From CAYOUV01 sp963790075 (GTDB lineage Bacteria > Chloroflexota > Anaerolineae > Anaerolineales > Villigracilaceae), in the NCBI GenBank assembly GCA_963790075.1, contig CAWBNG010000007.1, positions 62,001 through 126,000 of the forward strand: a stretch of 64,000 nt of DNA, in the 5' to 3' direction. Each line of letters opens with the position of its first letter. The first letter of the stretch is position 1. Below the pieces are notes generated by a model. That model did not search any database, was not told where the DNA came from, and saw only the letters and a list, made by a program, of their open reading frames with translations. Positions 54,022 through 62,931 of this stretch are shown here, one piece after another. A program made the translations under genes and the position numbers.

Positions 54022-54111
54022 GTTCTGCGCATTTATTTGAACCAAATTCCTGAATCAAGCAGCCAATTCCACCAAGACAATTCAGGAAAACATTCCAGAA
54101 GCAATAGGAGC
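54022..54111. repeat. Divergent-intergenic repeat, copy 2
   Basis: Aligns with 13911-14000 over about 90 bases. Inverted arms TTCCTGAATC (54047-54056) and AATTCAGGAA (54079-54088) are 22 bases apart. It lies between the DUF1232 gene (minus) and the OsmC gene (plus), directly before the OsmC ribosome-binding site AATAGGAG. Confidence 0.65.
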
Positions 54112-54120
54112 TGAATTCTA

Positions 54121-54522
54121 ATGGAAATGATAATTGACTTCCCCGGCGGCGCGCGCGTGGACGCGCACTTTGGCCCGTATACCATCCCGACTGACCAACC
54201 TCCGATGGGCGGCGGCGAAGGCTCCGCTCCCACACCCTTTGCCGTATTCCTGTCCTCCATCGGAACCTGCGCCGGGATTTACGTGCTGGGTTTCTGCCGC
54301 CAGCGCGGCCTGTCAACCGACGGCATCCGCATCGTGCAGCGCGTGCACAATAACTCTGCCAACGGCATGGTTTCGAAAGTCGACCTGGAGATCCAGGTTC
54401 CGCCGGAATTCCCGGAGAAATATCGCTCATCGCTGATCCGTTCGGCTGAACTGTGCGCGGTTAAGAAACACCTCGAGCAGCCGCCGACCTTCGAAGTCAC
54501 CACCAAAGAAGTCGTCGCCTGA
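54121..54522 (+). CDS. OsmC/Ohr-family protein
   Basis: 133 residues. The OsmC fold has two reactive cysteines: Cys50 in SSIGTCAGIYVLGF and Cys112 in RSAELCAVKKHLEQ. Such proteins reduce organic hydroperoxides using thiols, or have redox-linked roles. AGGAG lies 9 nt before the ATG. The upstream repeat with inverted arms is a candidate operator. It is followed by its own terminator. Confidence 0.9.
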   Translation: MEMIIDFPGGARVDAHFGPYTIPTDQPPMGGGEGSAPTPFAVFLSSIGTCAGIYVLGFCRQRGLSTDGIRIVQRVHNNSANGMVSKVDLEIQVPPEFPEKYRSSLIRSAELCAVKKHLEQPPTFEVTTKEVVA

Positions 54523-54526
54523 GCCC

Positions 54527-54553
54527 TTGGGGCAGGAACCAATCCTGCCCCAA
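54527..54553 (+). terminator. OsmC gene terminator
   Basis: Perfect TTGGGGCAGGA / TCCTGCCCCAA (54527-54537 and 54543-54553), 5-base loop, 5 bases past the stop. The next gene's -10 box starts 5 bases later. Confidence 0.75.
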
Positions 54554-54557
54554 AGTG

Positions 54558-54569
54558 TATAATCCCGGT
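54558..54569 (+). promoter_or_regulatory. Leaderless-type promoter of the NYN gene
   Basis: TGTATAAT with the hexamer TATAAT at 54558-54563, then 6 bases and the ATG at 54570. No room for a ribosome-binding site. Confidence 0.72.
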
Positions 54570-55052
54570 ATGCCTTACCTGATCGACGGCCATAACCTGA
54601 TTCCCAAGCTGGGACTCAGTCTGCGTGCGCTGGATGACGAACTGGAATTGATCGGCGTCCTGCAGGAATTTTGTCGTTTGAATCGCAGACGGACGGAGGT
54701 CTATTTCGACGGTGCGCCGCCGGGCCAGGATGGAAGCCGTAAGCTGGGTTCGGTTGACGCGCATTTCGTCCGCCAGGGCATGACCGCCGACGAGGCCATC
54801 CGCAGGCGGTTGAAGAAATTGGGCCGGGCCGCCCGCAACTGGACGGTGGTCAGTTCGGACCATCAGGTCCAGGCCGAGGCGCAGGCAGTCCACGCGCAGG
54901 TGCTCTCTTCGGAGGAATTCGCAGGGCAGTTGAAACAAAATCCCGGCGGTCGATCTGATGAGTTCAAAGCTGACCGCGAGCTCCGCCCCGAAGAAGTGGA
55001 TGAGTGGCTCAAGGTTTTCAAGGGTGGCGATCGTGATCCGGGGCACGATTAG
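54570..55052 (+). CDS. NYN-domain (YacP-like) ribonuclease-type protein
   Basis: 160 residues from the ATG at 54570 (an in-frame ATG 15 bases upstream overlaps the -10 box). YLIDGHNLIPKLGL carries the first PIN/NYN acidic residue, TEVYFDGAPPGQDGS the second, and WTVVSSDHQVQAEAQAVHAQ the third, matching the YacP/Rae1 group of RNA-cleaving NYN proteins. It probably acts in RNA turnover; activity is inferred from the fold. It appears to be translated from a leaderless mRNA. Confidence 0.87.
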   Translation: MPYLIDGHNLIPKLGLSLRALDDELELIGVLQEFCRLNRRRTEVYFDGAPPGQDGSRKLGSVDAHFVRQGMTADEAIRRRLKKLGRAARNWTVVSSDHQVQAEAQAVHAQVLSSEEFAGQLKQNPGGRSDEFKADRELRPEEVDEWLKVFKGGDRDPGHD

Positions 55053-55225
55053 TACTAAAGTAGTGGGTGATTCTTATGGATTTTTAATGTTATTAGGACA
55101 ATTTGGGTGTATATTATAGCCAACGACACCTGCCCTCCCTTTTATTGGTATCTAGGTGTCAACCACCGATAAACTGGTGAGCATGCCCCCCCCATGCTGA
55201 TCAACGGTGGTGTCCCTCCCCCTCA

Positions 55226-55260
55226 GACCGCCAGGTACGTCATAGACGTATCTGGCGGTC
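55226..55260. promoter_or_regulatory. 16-bp hairpin abutting the HDAC-like promoter
   Basis: Arms GACCGCCAGGTACGTC and GACGTATCTGGCGGTC with an ATA loop and one G-T pair, ending 10 bases before the -10 box at 55271. It is either the terminator of the NYN gene or an operator overlapping the -35 region. Confidence 0.55.
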
Positions 55261-55270
55261 GACTTAACTG

Positions 55271-55282
55271 TATAATCAGGCT
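55271..55282 (+). promoter_or_regulatory. Leaderless-type promoter of the HDAC-like gene
   Basis: TGTATAAT (hexamer 55271-55276), then 6 bases and GTG at 55283; same spacing as at 54558 and 18781. Confidence 0.72.
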
Positions 55283-56293
55283 GTGAGCAGCGTCTATTCC
55301 CTGGTACCTTCCCCCCAGCACGTCTATCCCGACCACCCGGAAAACCCTGCACGACTGAGCCAACTGGGGCCGGTCTTTCAGGCCTTCCCGCTGGAAAAAA
55401 TCGAGGCCGTCCCCGCCAAGCCCGAAGAGGTCAGCCGGGTGCACACGCCCGAGTTTATTCTGGGGCTGGAGGATGCCTGCCGGCAGGGACCGGGTATTAT
55501 CGATTACGCCCCGACCTACGTCACGCCAAGTTCCTTCGAAGATGCATTACTGGCTGCGGGTGGCACGCTGGCCTGCACGCGCGCCGTGCTGCGCGATGAG
55601 GCGGACAGCGCCTTCGCCATCGTACGCCCGCCGGGACATCACGCCGAGCCAACCCGCCCGATGGGTTTCTGCCTGTTCAACAACGTGGCAATTGCTGCGC
55701 AGGAAGCCCTGGCGCTGGGAGTGGAGCGGGTGGCCGTGATCGACTTCGACGTACATCACGGCAACGGTACCCAGGCTGCCTTCCTGGACGACCCGCGCGC
55801 GGCGTACTTCTCCACCCACCAGGAGGGCATCTATCCCGGCACAGGGCGCCTGGAAGACGCGGACGACGAGGGCAAGCACGGACGGATCGTCAACCTGCCG
55901 CTGCCGGCCCGCACCGGCGATACCGGCTTTGCCCAGATCGCCGACCAGGTCATCGCGCCCTTCGTGCGCGGATTCCAACCGGGATTGCTGCTGGTCTCGG
56001 CCGGTTATGACGCTCACTGGCGTGACCCGCTGGCCAGTCTGGGCTTATCGGCTGCGGGCTATTTCATACTGTCGCAAAGACTGGTTGAACTGGCCGGAGA
56101 AGTCTGCGGGGGCAGGCTCGTCTTCGTGCTGGAAGGCGGCTATGACCCGCACAACGTGGCCCACGGCATCCGGGCTGCGCTGGCCGCCATGCTTGGGGAG
56201 TCCGCGCCCGCCGTGGAAGACGCCTCACCTTACGCCGAGCCGGACCTCGCGGCGCGGCTGGCACAGGTCCGCCGCTGGCATGGCTGGGAGTAG
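55283..56293 (+). CDS. Histone deacetylase-like amidohydrolase
   Basis: 336 residues, arginase/deacetylase superfamily class II. HPENPARLSQLGPVFQAFPL, the active-site RPPGHHAEPTRPMGFCLFNN, VIDFDVHHGNGTQAAFLDDP (zinc ligands Asp and His) and SAGYDAHWRDPLASLGLSAA, EGGYDPHNVAHGI. It removes acetyl groups from lysines, polyamines or similar amides; the substrate is not known. The start GTG fits the leaderless promoter. Confidence 0.93.
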   Translation: MSSVYSLVPSPQHVYPDHPENPARLSQLGPVFQAFPLEKIEAVPAKPEEVSRVHTPEFILGLEDACRQGPGIIDYAPTYVTPSSFEDALLAAGGTLACTRAVLRDEADSAFAIVRPPGHHAEPTRPMGFCLFNNVAIAAQEALALGVERVAVIDFDVHHGNGTQAAFLDDPRAAYFSTHQEGIYPGTGRLEDADDEGKHGRIVNLPLPARTGDTGFAQIADQVIAPFVRGFQPGLLLVSAGYDAHWRDPLASLGLSAAGYFILSQRLVELAGEVCGGRLVFVLEGGYDPHNVAHGIRAALAAMLGESAPAVEDASPYAEPDLAARLAQVRRWHGWE

Positions 56294-56349
56294 CCTCCGG
56301 CCAGCGGTCTTTCTCTGACAATTGTTTGTTCAAAGGAAATCCATCGATA

Positions 56350-57624
56350 ATGCGCATCGCCATTCTTGCTTTAGGAAGTCGCGGAGATGTTCAACCCTTC
56401 ATTGCTTTGGGAAAGGGCTTAAAAGACGCCGGTCACAGCGTGCGACTGGTGACCCACCCAAATTTTGAAGCGCTGGTCAACTCACACAGGTTGGAGTTCT
56501 GGCCTGTCAAGGGAAATGTACAGGAGGTGGTTGAGAGCCAGGAAATGCGGGCGCTGCTGGAAAAGGGAAATTTCCTGGCCATCACTTTGCGCACCGCCAA
56601 GGAAGCCCAACGCGCAACCATCCAGTGGGCCCAGGCCGGTCTAGCGGCCTGTCAAGGGATGGACCTGCTGCTGGCGGGTATCGGGGGACTGTACATTGGG
56701 CTCTCCCTGGCTGAGAAGACCCGGGTTCCATTTCTCCAGGCTTACCTGGTTCCCTTTACCCCCACCAAAGCCTTTCCCGGCCCGCTGCTGCCCCCCTCCC
56801 TGCCAAAATTAGGTGGTTTCTTCAATCGCTTATCCCACCATTTAACCCGGCAGATGATGTGGCAGGGATTTCGGACAGCGGACAGTTTGGCGCGCAAGCA
56901 GGTGCTTGGTCTGCCTGCCGCTCCCTTTTGGGGACCCTACCATTCTGAGCGCACCCGCGGGCTGCCCGTCCTCTACGGATTCAGTCCAGCCGTCATCCCC
57001 GCACCAACAGATTGGGGGGATGAGATCCACGTCACCGGTTTCTGGTTCCTCGATTCAGCCAAAGACTGGACCCCGCCGGCGGACTTGATCGATTTTCTAG
57101 CAGCCGGTCCGCCGCCCGTGTATATTGGATTTGGGAGTATGAGCACACTAAAACCGGAGCAGACCGCTGAACTGGTCATCCAGGCGATGGAAAGAACAAA
57201 TCAACGTGCGCTCTTGTTTTCAGGCTGGGGCGGCCTGCAAAAGACGGACCTGCCTGCCTCGATTCGACTGATCAACTCGGTCCCGCATGCCTGGCTTTTC
57301 CCGCGCCTCGCGGCTGTCGTGCACCACGGCGGCGTCGGAACCACCGCGGCTGGTCTCAGAGCGGGCGTTCCTTCAATCGTAATTCCATTCTTTGGCGATC
57401 AGCCGTTTTGGGGTCAGCGCATAGCCGACCTGGGAGTGGGACCTGCGCCAATTCCACGAAAAGAACTGACGGTTGAGCGACTGGCGCAGGCCGTTCAAAC
57501 CGCCATAACGGATGCAGCGATGCGTCAGCGTGCCGCTGATTTGGGATCGAGAATTCAAGCCGAAGACGGCGTCGCCCGTGCGGTGGCAGTCATCGACCAG
57601 CTCGGGAAACGAGGCGCGGCCTGA
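56350..57624 (+). CDS. Glycosyltransferase, GT1 (sterol/UGT-like, MurG-type fold)
   Basis: 424 residues from the ATG at 56350 (CAAAGGAAATCC before it; an in-frame ATG 24 bases upstream is weaker). N-terminal ILALGSRGDVQPFIALGKGL and GHSVRLVTHPNF, the C-terminal nucleotide-sugar site VYIGFGSMSTLKPEQTAELV and the LFPRLAAVVHHGGVGTTAAG loop, then IPFFGDQPFWGQRIADLGVG. It transfers a sugar from UDP/dTDP-sugar to a lipid or small molecule; the acceptor is unknown. The next gene, a terpene-cyclase-like protein, follows 39 bases later and hints at a triterpenoid-type substrate. Confidence 0.9.
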   Translation: MRIAILALGSRGDVQPFIALGKGLKDAGHSVRLVTHPNFEALVNSHRLEFWPVKGNVQEVVESQEMRALLEKGNFLAITLRTAKEAQRATIQWAQAGLAACQGMDLLLAGIGGLYIGLSLAEKTRVPFLQAYLVPFTPTKAFPGPLLPPSLPKLGGFFNRLSHHLTRQMMWQGFRTADSLARKQVLGLPAAPFWGPYHSERTRGLPVLYGFSPAVIPAPTDWGDEIHVTGFWFLDSAKDWTPPADLIDFLAAGPPPVYIGFGSMSTLKPEQTAELVIQAMERTNQRALLFSGWGGLQKTDLPASIRLINSVPHAWLFPRLAAVVHHGGVGTTAAGLRAGVPSIVIPFFGDQPFWGQRIADLGVGPAPIPRKELTVERLAQAVQTAITDAAMRQRAADLGSRIQAEDGVARAVAVIDQLGKRGAA

Positions 57625-57663
57625 AACCGGCCATGGCGTACGAGCCTTTCCAGGGAGCCTGAG

Positions 57664-58659
57664 ATGAACCTGCCCACCACCAACGAATTGATCTCCTGGC
57701 TGATGGAAGGCGACCCGGCCATCCGCTGGCAAACGCTGCGCGACCTGCAAGGCGCGCCCGCCGAGCGCTGGCAGGTCGCGCAGCGCCGAACATTGACCGC
57801 AGGCTGGGGTGCGCAGTTCCTGGCGCTGCAAGCGCCGGATGGCAGTTGGGGTGGCGGCATCTATTCCCCCAAGTGGATCTCGACCACCTACACCCTGCTG
57901 ACGCTGCGCGAGATCGGCATCCCGCCCGATCATCCGCCTGCGCAAAGGGCAGCCGGGTTGGTGCTCGACCGGCAGCTGGGGCCCAGGTGCGACGAGGCTT
58001 TCCTGCGCAACCTGGCGGCCTGCGACCGCTGCATCGTGGGCATGGACCTGTCGCTGGCAGCCTACTTTGGCATCCGCGACGACCGTCTCGAGGCGCTGGT
58101 CGAGAACCTGCTCGCCGAGCGGATGCCGGACGGGGCCTGGAATTGCCGCCGCCAGCGTTCCCCGAAGCCGCATCACAGCTCCTTCCACACCACCTTCAAT
58201 GTGCTCGAAGGCTTGCGCACCTGGCTGGAAGTCAGGCCGGGACACGCGCTGCGAAAGGAAGTTTTAGCCGCCGAAAAGCGCGCCCTGGAGTGGGCACTCG
58301 AACACCGCTTGTATAAATCCGACAAGACCGGGGCGATCATCAATCACAAGTTCACATTGCTGTCCTACCCCCATCGCTGGCACTACAATATCCTGCGCGG
58401 CCTGGCTTATTTCGCCCGGGCGGATGCGCCCCGCGATCCGCGTTTGCAGGATGCGATCCAGGTCTTGCTGGATCGCCGCCGGGACGATGGCACCTGGCCG
58501 GTTCAGCACAAATACGCGGGCAGAATTTTCTTCGATATGGAGCAGACCGGCGGGCCGAGCCGCTGGAATACCCTGCGCGCGCTGCGGGTCGTGAAGTGGT
58601 GGGAAAACCGTGAGCAGGCCGCACTGCCCGAATCGCAGCGAGAGGCATCGACAGATTAA
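57664..58659 (+). CDS. Terpene-cyclase/prenyltransferase-like alpha-toroid protein
   Basis: 331 residues. Helical repeats with QW-type motifs (ALQAPDGSWGGGIYSPKWIS, RMPDGAWNCRRQR, RRRDDGTWPVQHKY) as in squalene cyclases and prenyltransferase beta subunits. The catalytic DXDD motif of squalene-hopene cyclases is not seen, and the length is about half, so it may bind rather than cyclise. AGGGAG lies 6 nt before the ATG. It probably shares a transcript with the glycosyltransferase. Confidence 0.8.
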   Translation: MNLPTTNELISWLMEGDPAIRWQTLRDLQGAPAERWQVAQRRTLTAGWGAQFLALQAPDGSWGGGIYSPKWISTTYTLLTLREIGIPPDHPPAQRAAGLVLDRQLGPRCDEAFLRNLAACDRCIVGMDLSLAAYFGIRDDRLEALVENLLAERMPDGAWNCRRQRSPKPHHSSFHTTFNVLEGLRTWLEVRPGHALRKEVLAAEKRALEWALEHRLYKSDKTGAIINHKFTLLSYPHRWHYNILRGLAYFARADAPRDPRLQDAIQVLLDRRRDDGTWPVQHKYAGRIFFDMEQTGGPSRWNTLRALRVVKWWENREQAALPESQREASTD

Positions 58660-58842
58660 AAAGCCCGCTGCCACACTGGCGATCCGCACCAACGGCCCGG
58701 ATCATGATTACGGACAGAGCAGGCAGGGACCGGCCCTGATCTTCGTCCAAAGCACCCTCCCGGACTCCGTTGGGGTATAGCGTTAAATTCCAATCCGGGC
58801 GGGAATTCAACGAGCTTACAAAACCCTCTGTGCGAGATCAAC

Positions 58843-58889
58843 AACCGGCCGTTCGCGAGGAGATCGATCCCCGTAGTGAACGGCCGGTT
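58843..58889 (-). terminator. Hairpin after the propeller gene
   Basis: AACCGGCCGTTC / GAACGGCCGGTT with a 23-base loop, 36 bases past the stop of the minus-strand propeller gene. No clear T-run. Confidence 0.55.
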
Positions 58890-58924
58890 TGGTTGGTTGA
58901 TACAGCGCTACGAAGGCTGAGCTA

Positions 58925-60517
58925 TTAACCGCCCAGCATGCCGATGATCTGGTCGGCGGCGTCGATCAGGGCCTGACCTTCTGGTTGTGTCAGTCTGCCG
59001 GATTTGATCAAAGCCTGGACCTGATGGATGAAACTGCGGAGTTGGTTGATCGCAGCTTTTGTATTGCCGCGGTTCATGCTCCTGATGGACGCATTCAATT
59101 TAGCCGTCAGGGCTCTGCCCAATCCTGATGACAGATTACCCGTATCGACCAGATTATGCACCTGCTGGGCCAGGTTGGCGGTCGCAGCTTGAGGGGTAAG
59201 GAATCGGTCGCGTACGAAGATATCCGCCTGCCCGTTCGTATCAGCGTTCACCAGGTTGGAGGCCTCGGATTGAAAAGCGACCAAGCGCCCATCGGCACTG
59301 ACCGCTGGATCGTAGCTGCCAGAATTCCCTATTATGCCGCTGCTGTCGAGGCTGGCGAGTTCGGTCGTCCCGGTCTGGCGGTCGCGGACGAAGATGTCAT
59401 AAGTGCCATTCGTATCGCCACTCACCAGGTTGGAGGCTTTGGACTGAAAAGCCACGAAACGCCCATTGGCGCTGATCGCCGCGGAGAAACTCTCGTCATT
59501 TGCCTCCACGCCGCTGCTGTCCAGGCTGACCCGCTCGGTCGCTCCGCTCTGGAGATTGTGCACGAAGATGTCGTAGGTGCCATTCGTGTCGCCACTCACC
59601 AGGTTGGAAGCAAAGGACTGAAACGCCACAAAGCGTCCATCGGCGCTGATCGCCGGGAAGAAACTGCCGTCGTTCCCCTGTGCGCCGCTGCTGTCGAGGC
59701 TGACGATCTCAGTCGTCCCGGTCTGGCGGTCGTGCACGTAGATATTCGAGTTGGCAATCGTACCGCCGCTTACCAGATTGGAGGCATAGGAAGCAAACAC
59801 TACAAAGCGACCGTCAGCGCTGATCGAGGGGGACAAGCTGCCGTCATTCCCCCCCACGCCGCTGCTGTCGAGGCTGACCCGCTCGGTCGTCCCGGTCTGG
59901 CGGTCGTGCACAAAGATATCCCAAGTATTGTTCGTATCGCCCGGCGACAGGTTGGAGGCCTGGGATTGAAAGGCCACGTAGCGCCCATCAGCGCTGATGG
60001 CAGGAAATGAACTGTCGTTATTCGCCTGCGCACCGCTGCTGTCGAGGCTGACGCGTTCGGTTGCCCCGCTCTGGAGGTCGTGCACGAAGATATCGGCATA
60101 TGCATTGGTGTCGCCGGGGACCAGATTAGAGGCATAGGATTGGAAAGCCACATAGCGCCCGTCGGCGCTGATGGCCGGCAGGTAACTCTCGGCATTCCCC
60201 TCTACGCCGTTGCTGTCGAGGCTGACGCGTTCGGTCGTCCCGTTTTGGCGGTCGCGCACGAAGATATCCCACGTGTTATTCGTGTCACCCGCCACCAGAT
60301 TGGAGGCCTCGGACTCGAAAGCCACATAGCGTCCGTCGGCGCTGATGGCCGGGAACTGGCTTTTACCGTTACTCTGCATTCCGCTGCTGTCGAGGCTGAC
60401 CCGCTTGGTTGCACCGCCCAGGGCGGAAGCGCTGGTGGCCAGCGCTGCGATCAAAATCAATATCAATACCCAATATGTTTTTTTGTTACCCAATATTTTG
60501 TGAAGCTTTTCGTTCAT
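58925..60517 (-). CDS. Secreted repeat beta-propeller with C-terminal FIMAH domain
   Basis: 530 residues from the ATG at 60517 (AGGAGGTTCAT before it). Signal peptide (TYWVLILILIAALATSASAL), then seven units of about 53 residues (RVSLDSSG..., FPAISADGRYVAFQSxASNL, GDTNxxxDIFVRDRQTGTTE), TolB/PD40-like blades, and a FIMAH domain (about 445-530: NLAQQVHNLVDTGNLSSGLG, AINQLRSFIHQVQALIKSGR). The DNA units have a period of 159 bases and are strikingly alike, suggesting recent amplification. It is an extracellular binding protein of unknown ligand. Confidence 0.87.
   Translation of the reverse strand: MNEKLHKILGNKKTYWVLILILIAALATSASALGGATKRVSLDSSGMQSNGKSQFPAISADGRYVAFESEASNLVAGDTNNTWDIFVRDRQNGTTERVSLDSNGVEGNAESYLPAISADGRYVAFQSYASNLVPGDTNAYADIFVHDLQSGATERVSLDSSGAQANNDSSFPAISADGRYVAFQSQASNLSPGDTNNTWDIFVHDRQTGTTERVSLDSSGVGGNDGSLSPSISADGRFVVFASYASNLVSGGTIANSNIYVHDRQTGTTEIVSLDSSGAQGNDGSFFPAISADGRFVAFQSFASNLVSGDTNGTYDIFVHNLQSGATERVSLDSSGVEANDESFSAAISANGRFVAFQSKASNLVSGDTNGTYDIFVRDRQTGTTELASLDSSGIIGNSGSYDPAVSADGRLVAFQSEASNLVNADTNGQADIFVRDRFLTPQAATANLAQQVHNLVDTGNLSSGLGRALTAKLNASIRSMNRGNTKAAINQLRSFIHQVQALIKSGRLTQPEGQALIDAADQIIGMLGG
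59180..60420 (-). repeat. 159-bp tandem repeat inside the propeller gene
   Basis: Seven in-frame copies with period 159 bases; the plus strand shows GCTGCTGTCGAGGCTGACC and GGTCTGGCGGTCG... recurring at that interval. Unit number may vary between strains and could be mis-assembled from short reads. Confidence 0.8.
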
Positions 60518-60704
60518 ATGAACCTCCTGATGCGCGTTAAGCGGGCGGATGCATGAATTTGGACCAGGATTCAAACATGACGATATTTCACTTGACAAAT
60601 AAACCCGACATAACCCACCTTGTTTATCCAAAAAAATTATAACATATTTTGCGGGTCAATCCTGCTGTTTAGGTTATCTGATACAAATGGGGGATTATCG
60701 GCTC

Positions 60705-62228
60705 CTAGCCAAGTTTCCCAACAACTTTTTCCACTTCTTCCAAGAGCTGGCCCGATTGGACCAGCGCCTGCATGGCGTTGTGATCGGGGTACAGCGGGCG
60801 ATCAACCTCCAAATGCGCCACGTGCTGGCGGATCACCTCATGCGCCTTGGCAGTCCCTTTGCCGGGCGTGAACTCGCGGAAGTCCAGCGCCTGGGCAGCA
60901 GCCATGAATTCGATCCCCAGCACGCCGTAGGCGTTGTCCAGGATCTGTCCGTTCTTGATGGCGGTGTTCATGCCCATCGAGACGAAGTCCTCCTGGTCGG
61001 CCGCGGCCGGGATGGACTGGATGCTGGCCGGGGCACTCAGGATGCGCTGCTCGACGATCAGGTGGTCGGCGGTGTACTGGCTGAGCATCAGGCCGGAATA
61101 GAAGCCGGGGTGATGGGCCAGGAAGGCCGGCAGCCCCTGGGAAAGCGCCGGGTTGGTCAGCCGGTTCATGCGCCGCTCCGACATGACGCAGACCATGGTG
61201 ATGGCCGCGCCGGCCATGTCCATCGGCAGCGCCACCGGCGTACCCTGGAAATTAGCGCCGGTCAGGGTCAGCTTGTCCTCGGGGATGAAGATCGGGTTGT
61301 CACCCACGCCGTTCAGTTCGATCTCGACCTGCGAGCGGGCATAAGCCAGTGCGTCGCGTGCCGCGCCGATCACCTGCGGGGTGGAGCGCATTGAATAGGC
61401 ATCCTGCACCTTGGTCTTCATCTTGCCAGTGCTCAGATCGGATCCTTCCAGGCACTGCAGGATGTTCTTGGCCGAGACGATCGCGCCCGGGAATCCGCGC
61501 AGTTCGTGCAATTTGCTATGATAAGGCTTGAGGTTGCCGAGCAAGGCCTCGATCGACATGGCAGCCGCAATCTCAGCCTGCTTGAGCCAGCGTCCCATGT
61601 CATACAATTGAATGGCAGACATAGCCGTCAGCAGGTTGGAGCCGTTGATGGTCGCCAGCCCGTCGCGCGCGTGCAAGCCGGGGACCGGAATGCCCGCCTG
61701 CCGCATCGCTTCCCCGCCCGGCAATCGTTCACCGTGATAAAAGGCCTCGCCCTCGCCCATCAGCAGCAGCGCCGCCTGGGCCATTGGCGCCAGGTCGCCG
61801 GAGGCTCCGACCGAGCCTTTCTGGCAGACGACCGGCGTGACGCCCTTATTCAACATTTCGATCAGCGTCTGCGTGATCTCAGGGCGGCAGCCCGAGTTGC
61901 CATGGGCGTGCACGTTAATCCGCCCGGCCAGCGCCGCGCGCACGTATTCGATCGGGACCGGATCGCCGATCCCGGCGGCATGGTTGTAGATCAGGTACTT
62001 CTGGAAATCGCGGACTTCGTCGTCCGAAAGCAGGTGTTCCGAAAACTCGCCGATACCTGTGTTGGTGCCGTACATGATCTCCTTGGCAGCCAGTTTTTGC
62101 TCCAGCATGGCGCGGCAGACTTTGATGCGCGCCAGCGCAGGCGGGCTGAGCTCCACTTTTTGGCCATCACGGGCGATGGCGACCAGCTTTTCAAGCGTCA
62201 GGCTCGAGCCGTCCAGGACAACCGTCAT
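60705..62228 (-). CDS. hutH: Histidine ammonia-lyase
   Basis: 507 residues. It eliminates ammonia from histidine to give urocanate, the first step of histidine breakdown. The MIO prosthetic group forms from Ala142-Ser143-Gly144 in KGSVGASGDLAPMAQ. YGTNTGIGEFSEHLLSDDEV and TAGLMLSQYTADHL-type segments, and QEDFVSMGMNTAIKN match HutH. Tyrosine/phenylalanine lyases share the fold, so the substrate is inferred. No other hut gene is next to it. The ATG is preceded by AAAGGAGTGC. Confidence 0.9.
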   Translation of the reverse strand: MTVVLDGSSLTLEKLVAIARDGQKVELSPPALARIKVCRAMLEQKLAAKEIMYGTNTGIGEFSEHLLSDDEVRDFQKYLIYNHAAGIGDPVPIEYVRAALAGRINVHAHGNSGCRPEITQTLIEMLNKGVTPVVCQKGSVGASGDLAPMAQAALLLMGEGEAFYHGERLPGGEAMRQAGIPVPGLHARDGLATINGSNLLTAMSAIQLYDMGRWLKQAEIAAAMSIEALLGNLKPYHSKLHELRGFPGAIVSAKNILQCLEGSDLSTGKMKTKVQDAYSMRSTPQVIGAARDALAYARSQVEIELNGVGDNPIFIPEDKLTLTGANFQGTPVALPMDMAGAAITMVCVMSERRMNRLTNPALSQGLPAFLAHHPGFYSGLMLSQYTADHLIVEQRILSAPASIQSIPAAADQEDFVSMGMNTAIKNGQILDNAYGVLGIEFMAAAQALDFREFTPGKGTAKAHEVIRQHVAHLEVDRPLYPDHNAMQALVQSGQLLEEVEKVVGKLG

Positions 62229-62414
62229 ATTGCACTCCTTTGAAATTCAAATCACGCGACGAGCTTATTTTACCCCCGTTCAATCGCGGACTCACGCACC
62301 CAACCTTTGCCATCCGCTCCCACTACCCAATACCGCGGCTACCTGCGCAACTTCAGACAAAAAAAACAATTACAGGGGGAACTTTCGAGCAAAATCCAAC
62401 GTCCTTCAGGCAAG

Positions 62415-62873
62415 ATGAAGCCTCAGATACCCTTCATTTCTGTGATTGGATTGCTGATCATATCTTTGAGCAGTGCCTGTACATTCGCTCCAAAACAAGG
62501 TGCAGCAGCCGGTCAGGTTTTTGAGGCGGTCATTAATCGTGATTGCGCTCCATGGGATGGCACAGCGTTTACGGTCATGATTAGATTGACGAATGAATTT
62601 TCGGGGTCTTTTATTGACATTTCGATCTGGCAAGATCCAGGCATCAATTTCCCGATCACTTTTTCATTTCCGGATGAAACCGGCCGGCTTGGCAATGCTG
62701 TCTATCGGTCGTCATCCGGCAATTCAGAGCCGCTGCAAGGCCGGGTCACACTTCAAGGCGTCCGGCCAGGAGTACCTGTAGATGGGGAGTTCAGCTTGAC
62801 ATCGGCAGGAAGTGGAAGCTTCAACGGTAGATTTAGGGCAGAATGGGGAGCGCAAAGCGCGATTTGCGGGTAG
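62415..62873 (+). CDS. Small lipoprotein of unknown function
   Basis: 152 residues from the ATG at 62415; the open frame upstream is not protein-like. Signal peptide FISVIGLLIISLSSAC with lipobox cysteine 20, then a single beta-sandwich-like domain (NRDCAPWDGTAFTVMIRLTN, SIWQDPGINFPITFSFPDET, GVRPGVPVDGEFSLTSAGSG) with a C-terminal cysteine that could pair with the one in NRDC. No family is recognised. Confidence 0.7.
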   Translation: MKPQIPFISVIGLLIISLSSACTFAPKQGAAAGQVFEAVINRDCAPWDGTAFTVMIRLTNEFSGSFIDISIWQDPGINFPITFSFPDETGRLGNAVYRSSSGNSEPLQGRVTLQGVRPGVPVDGEFSLTSAGSGSFNGRFRAEWGAQSAICG

Positions 62874-62919
62874 AGCTTTCCTGGCTGGATGCCAGTTCAC
62901 GCTGTGCCAGCAGGTCTGA

Positions 62920-62931
62920 TAAAATCATCTC
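62920..62931 (+). promoter_or_regulatory. Leaderless-type promoter of the PIG-L gene
   Basis: TAAAAT (62920-62925), then 6 bases (CATCTC) and the ATG at 62932. Same spacing as the PadR, NYN and HDAC-like genes. Confidence 0.65.

Noticed and set aside
58925..60420. CRISPR-like regular repeats
   Set aside because: The 159-bp repeats are in-frame protein repeats with no spacers. No CRISPR array or cas gene was seen in the window.
61506..62243. 245-codon plus-strand frame
   Set aside because: Antisense shadow of hutH.
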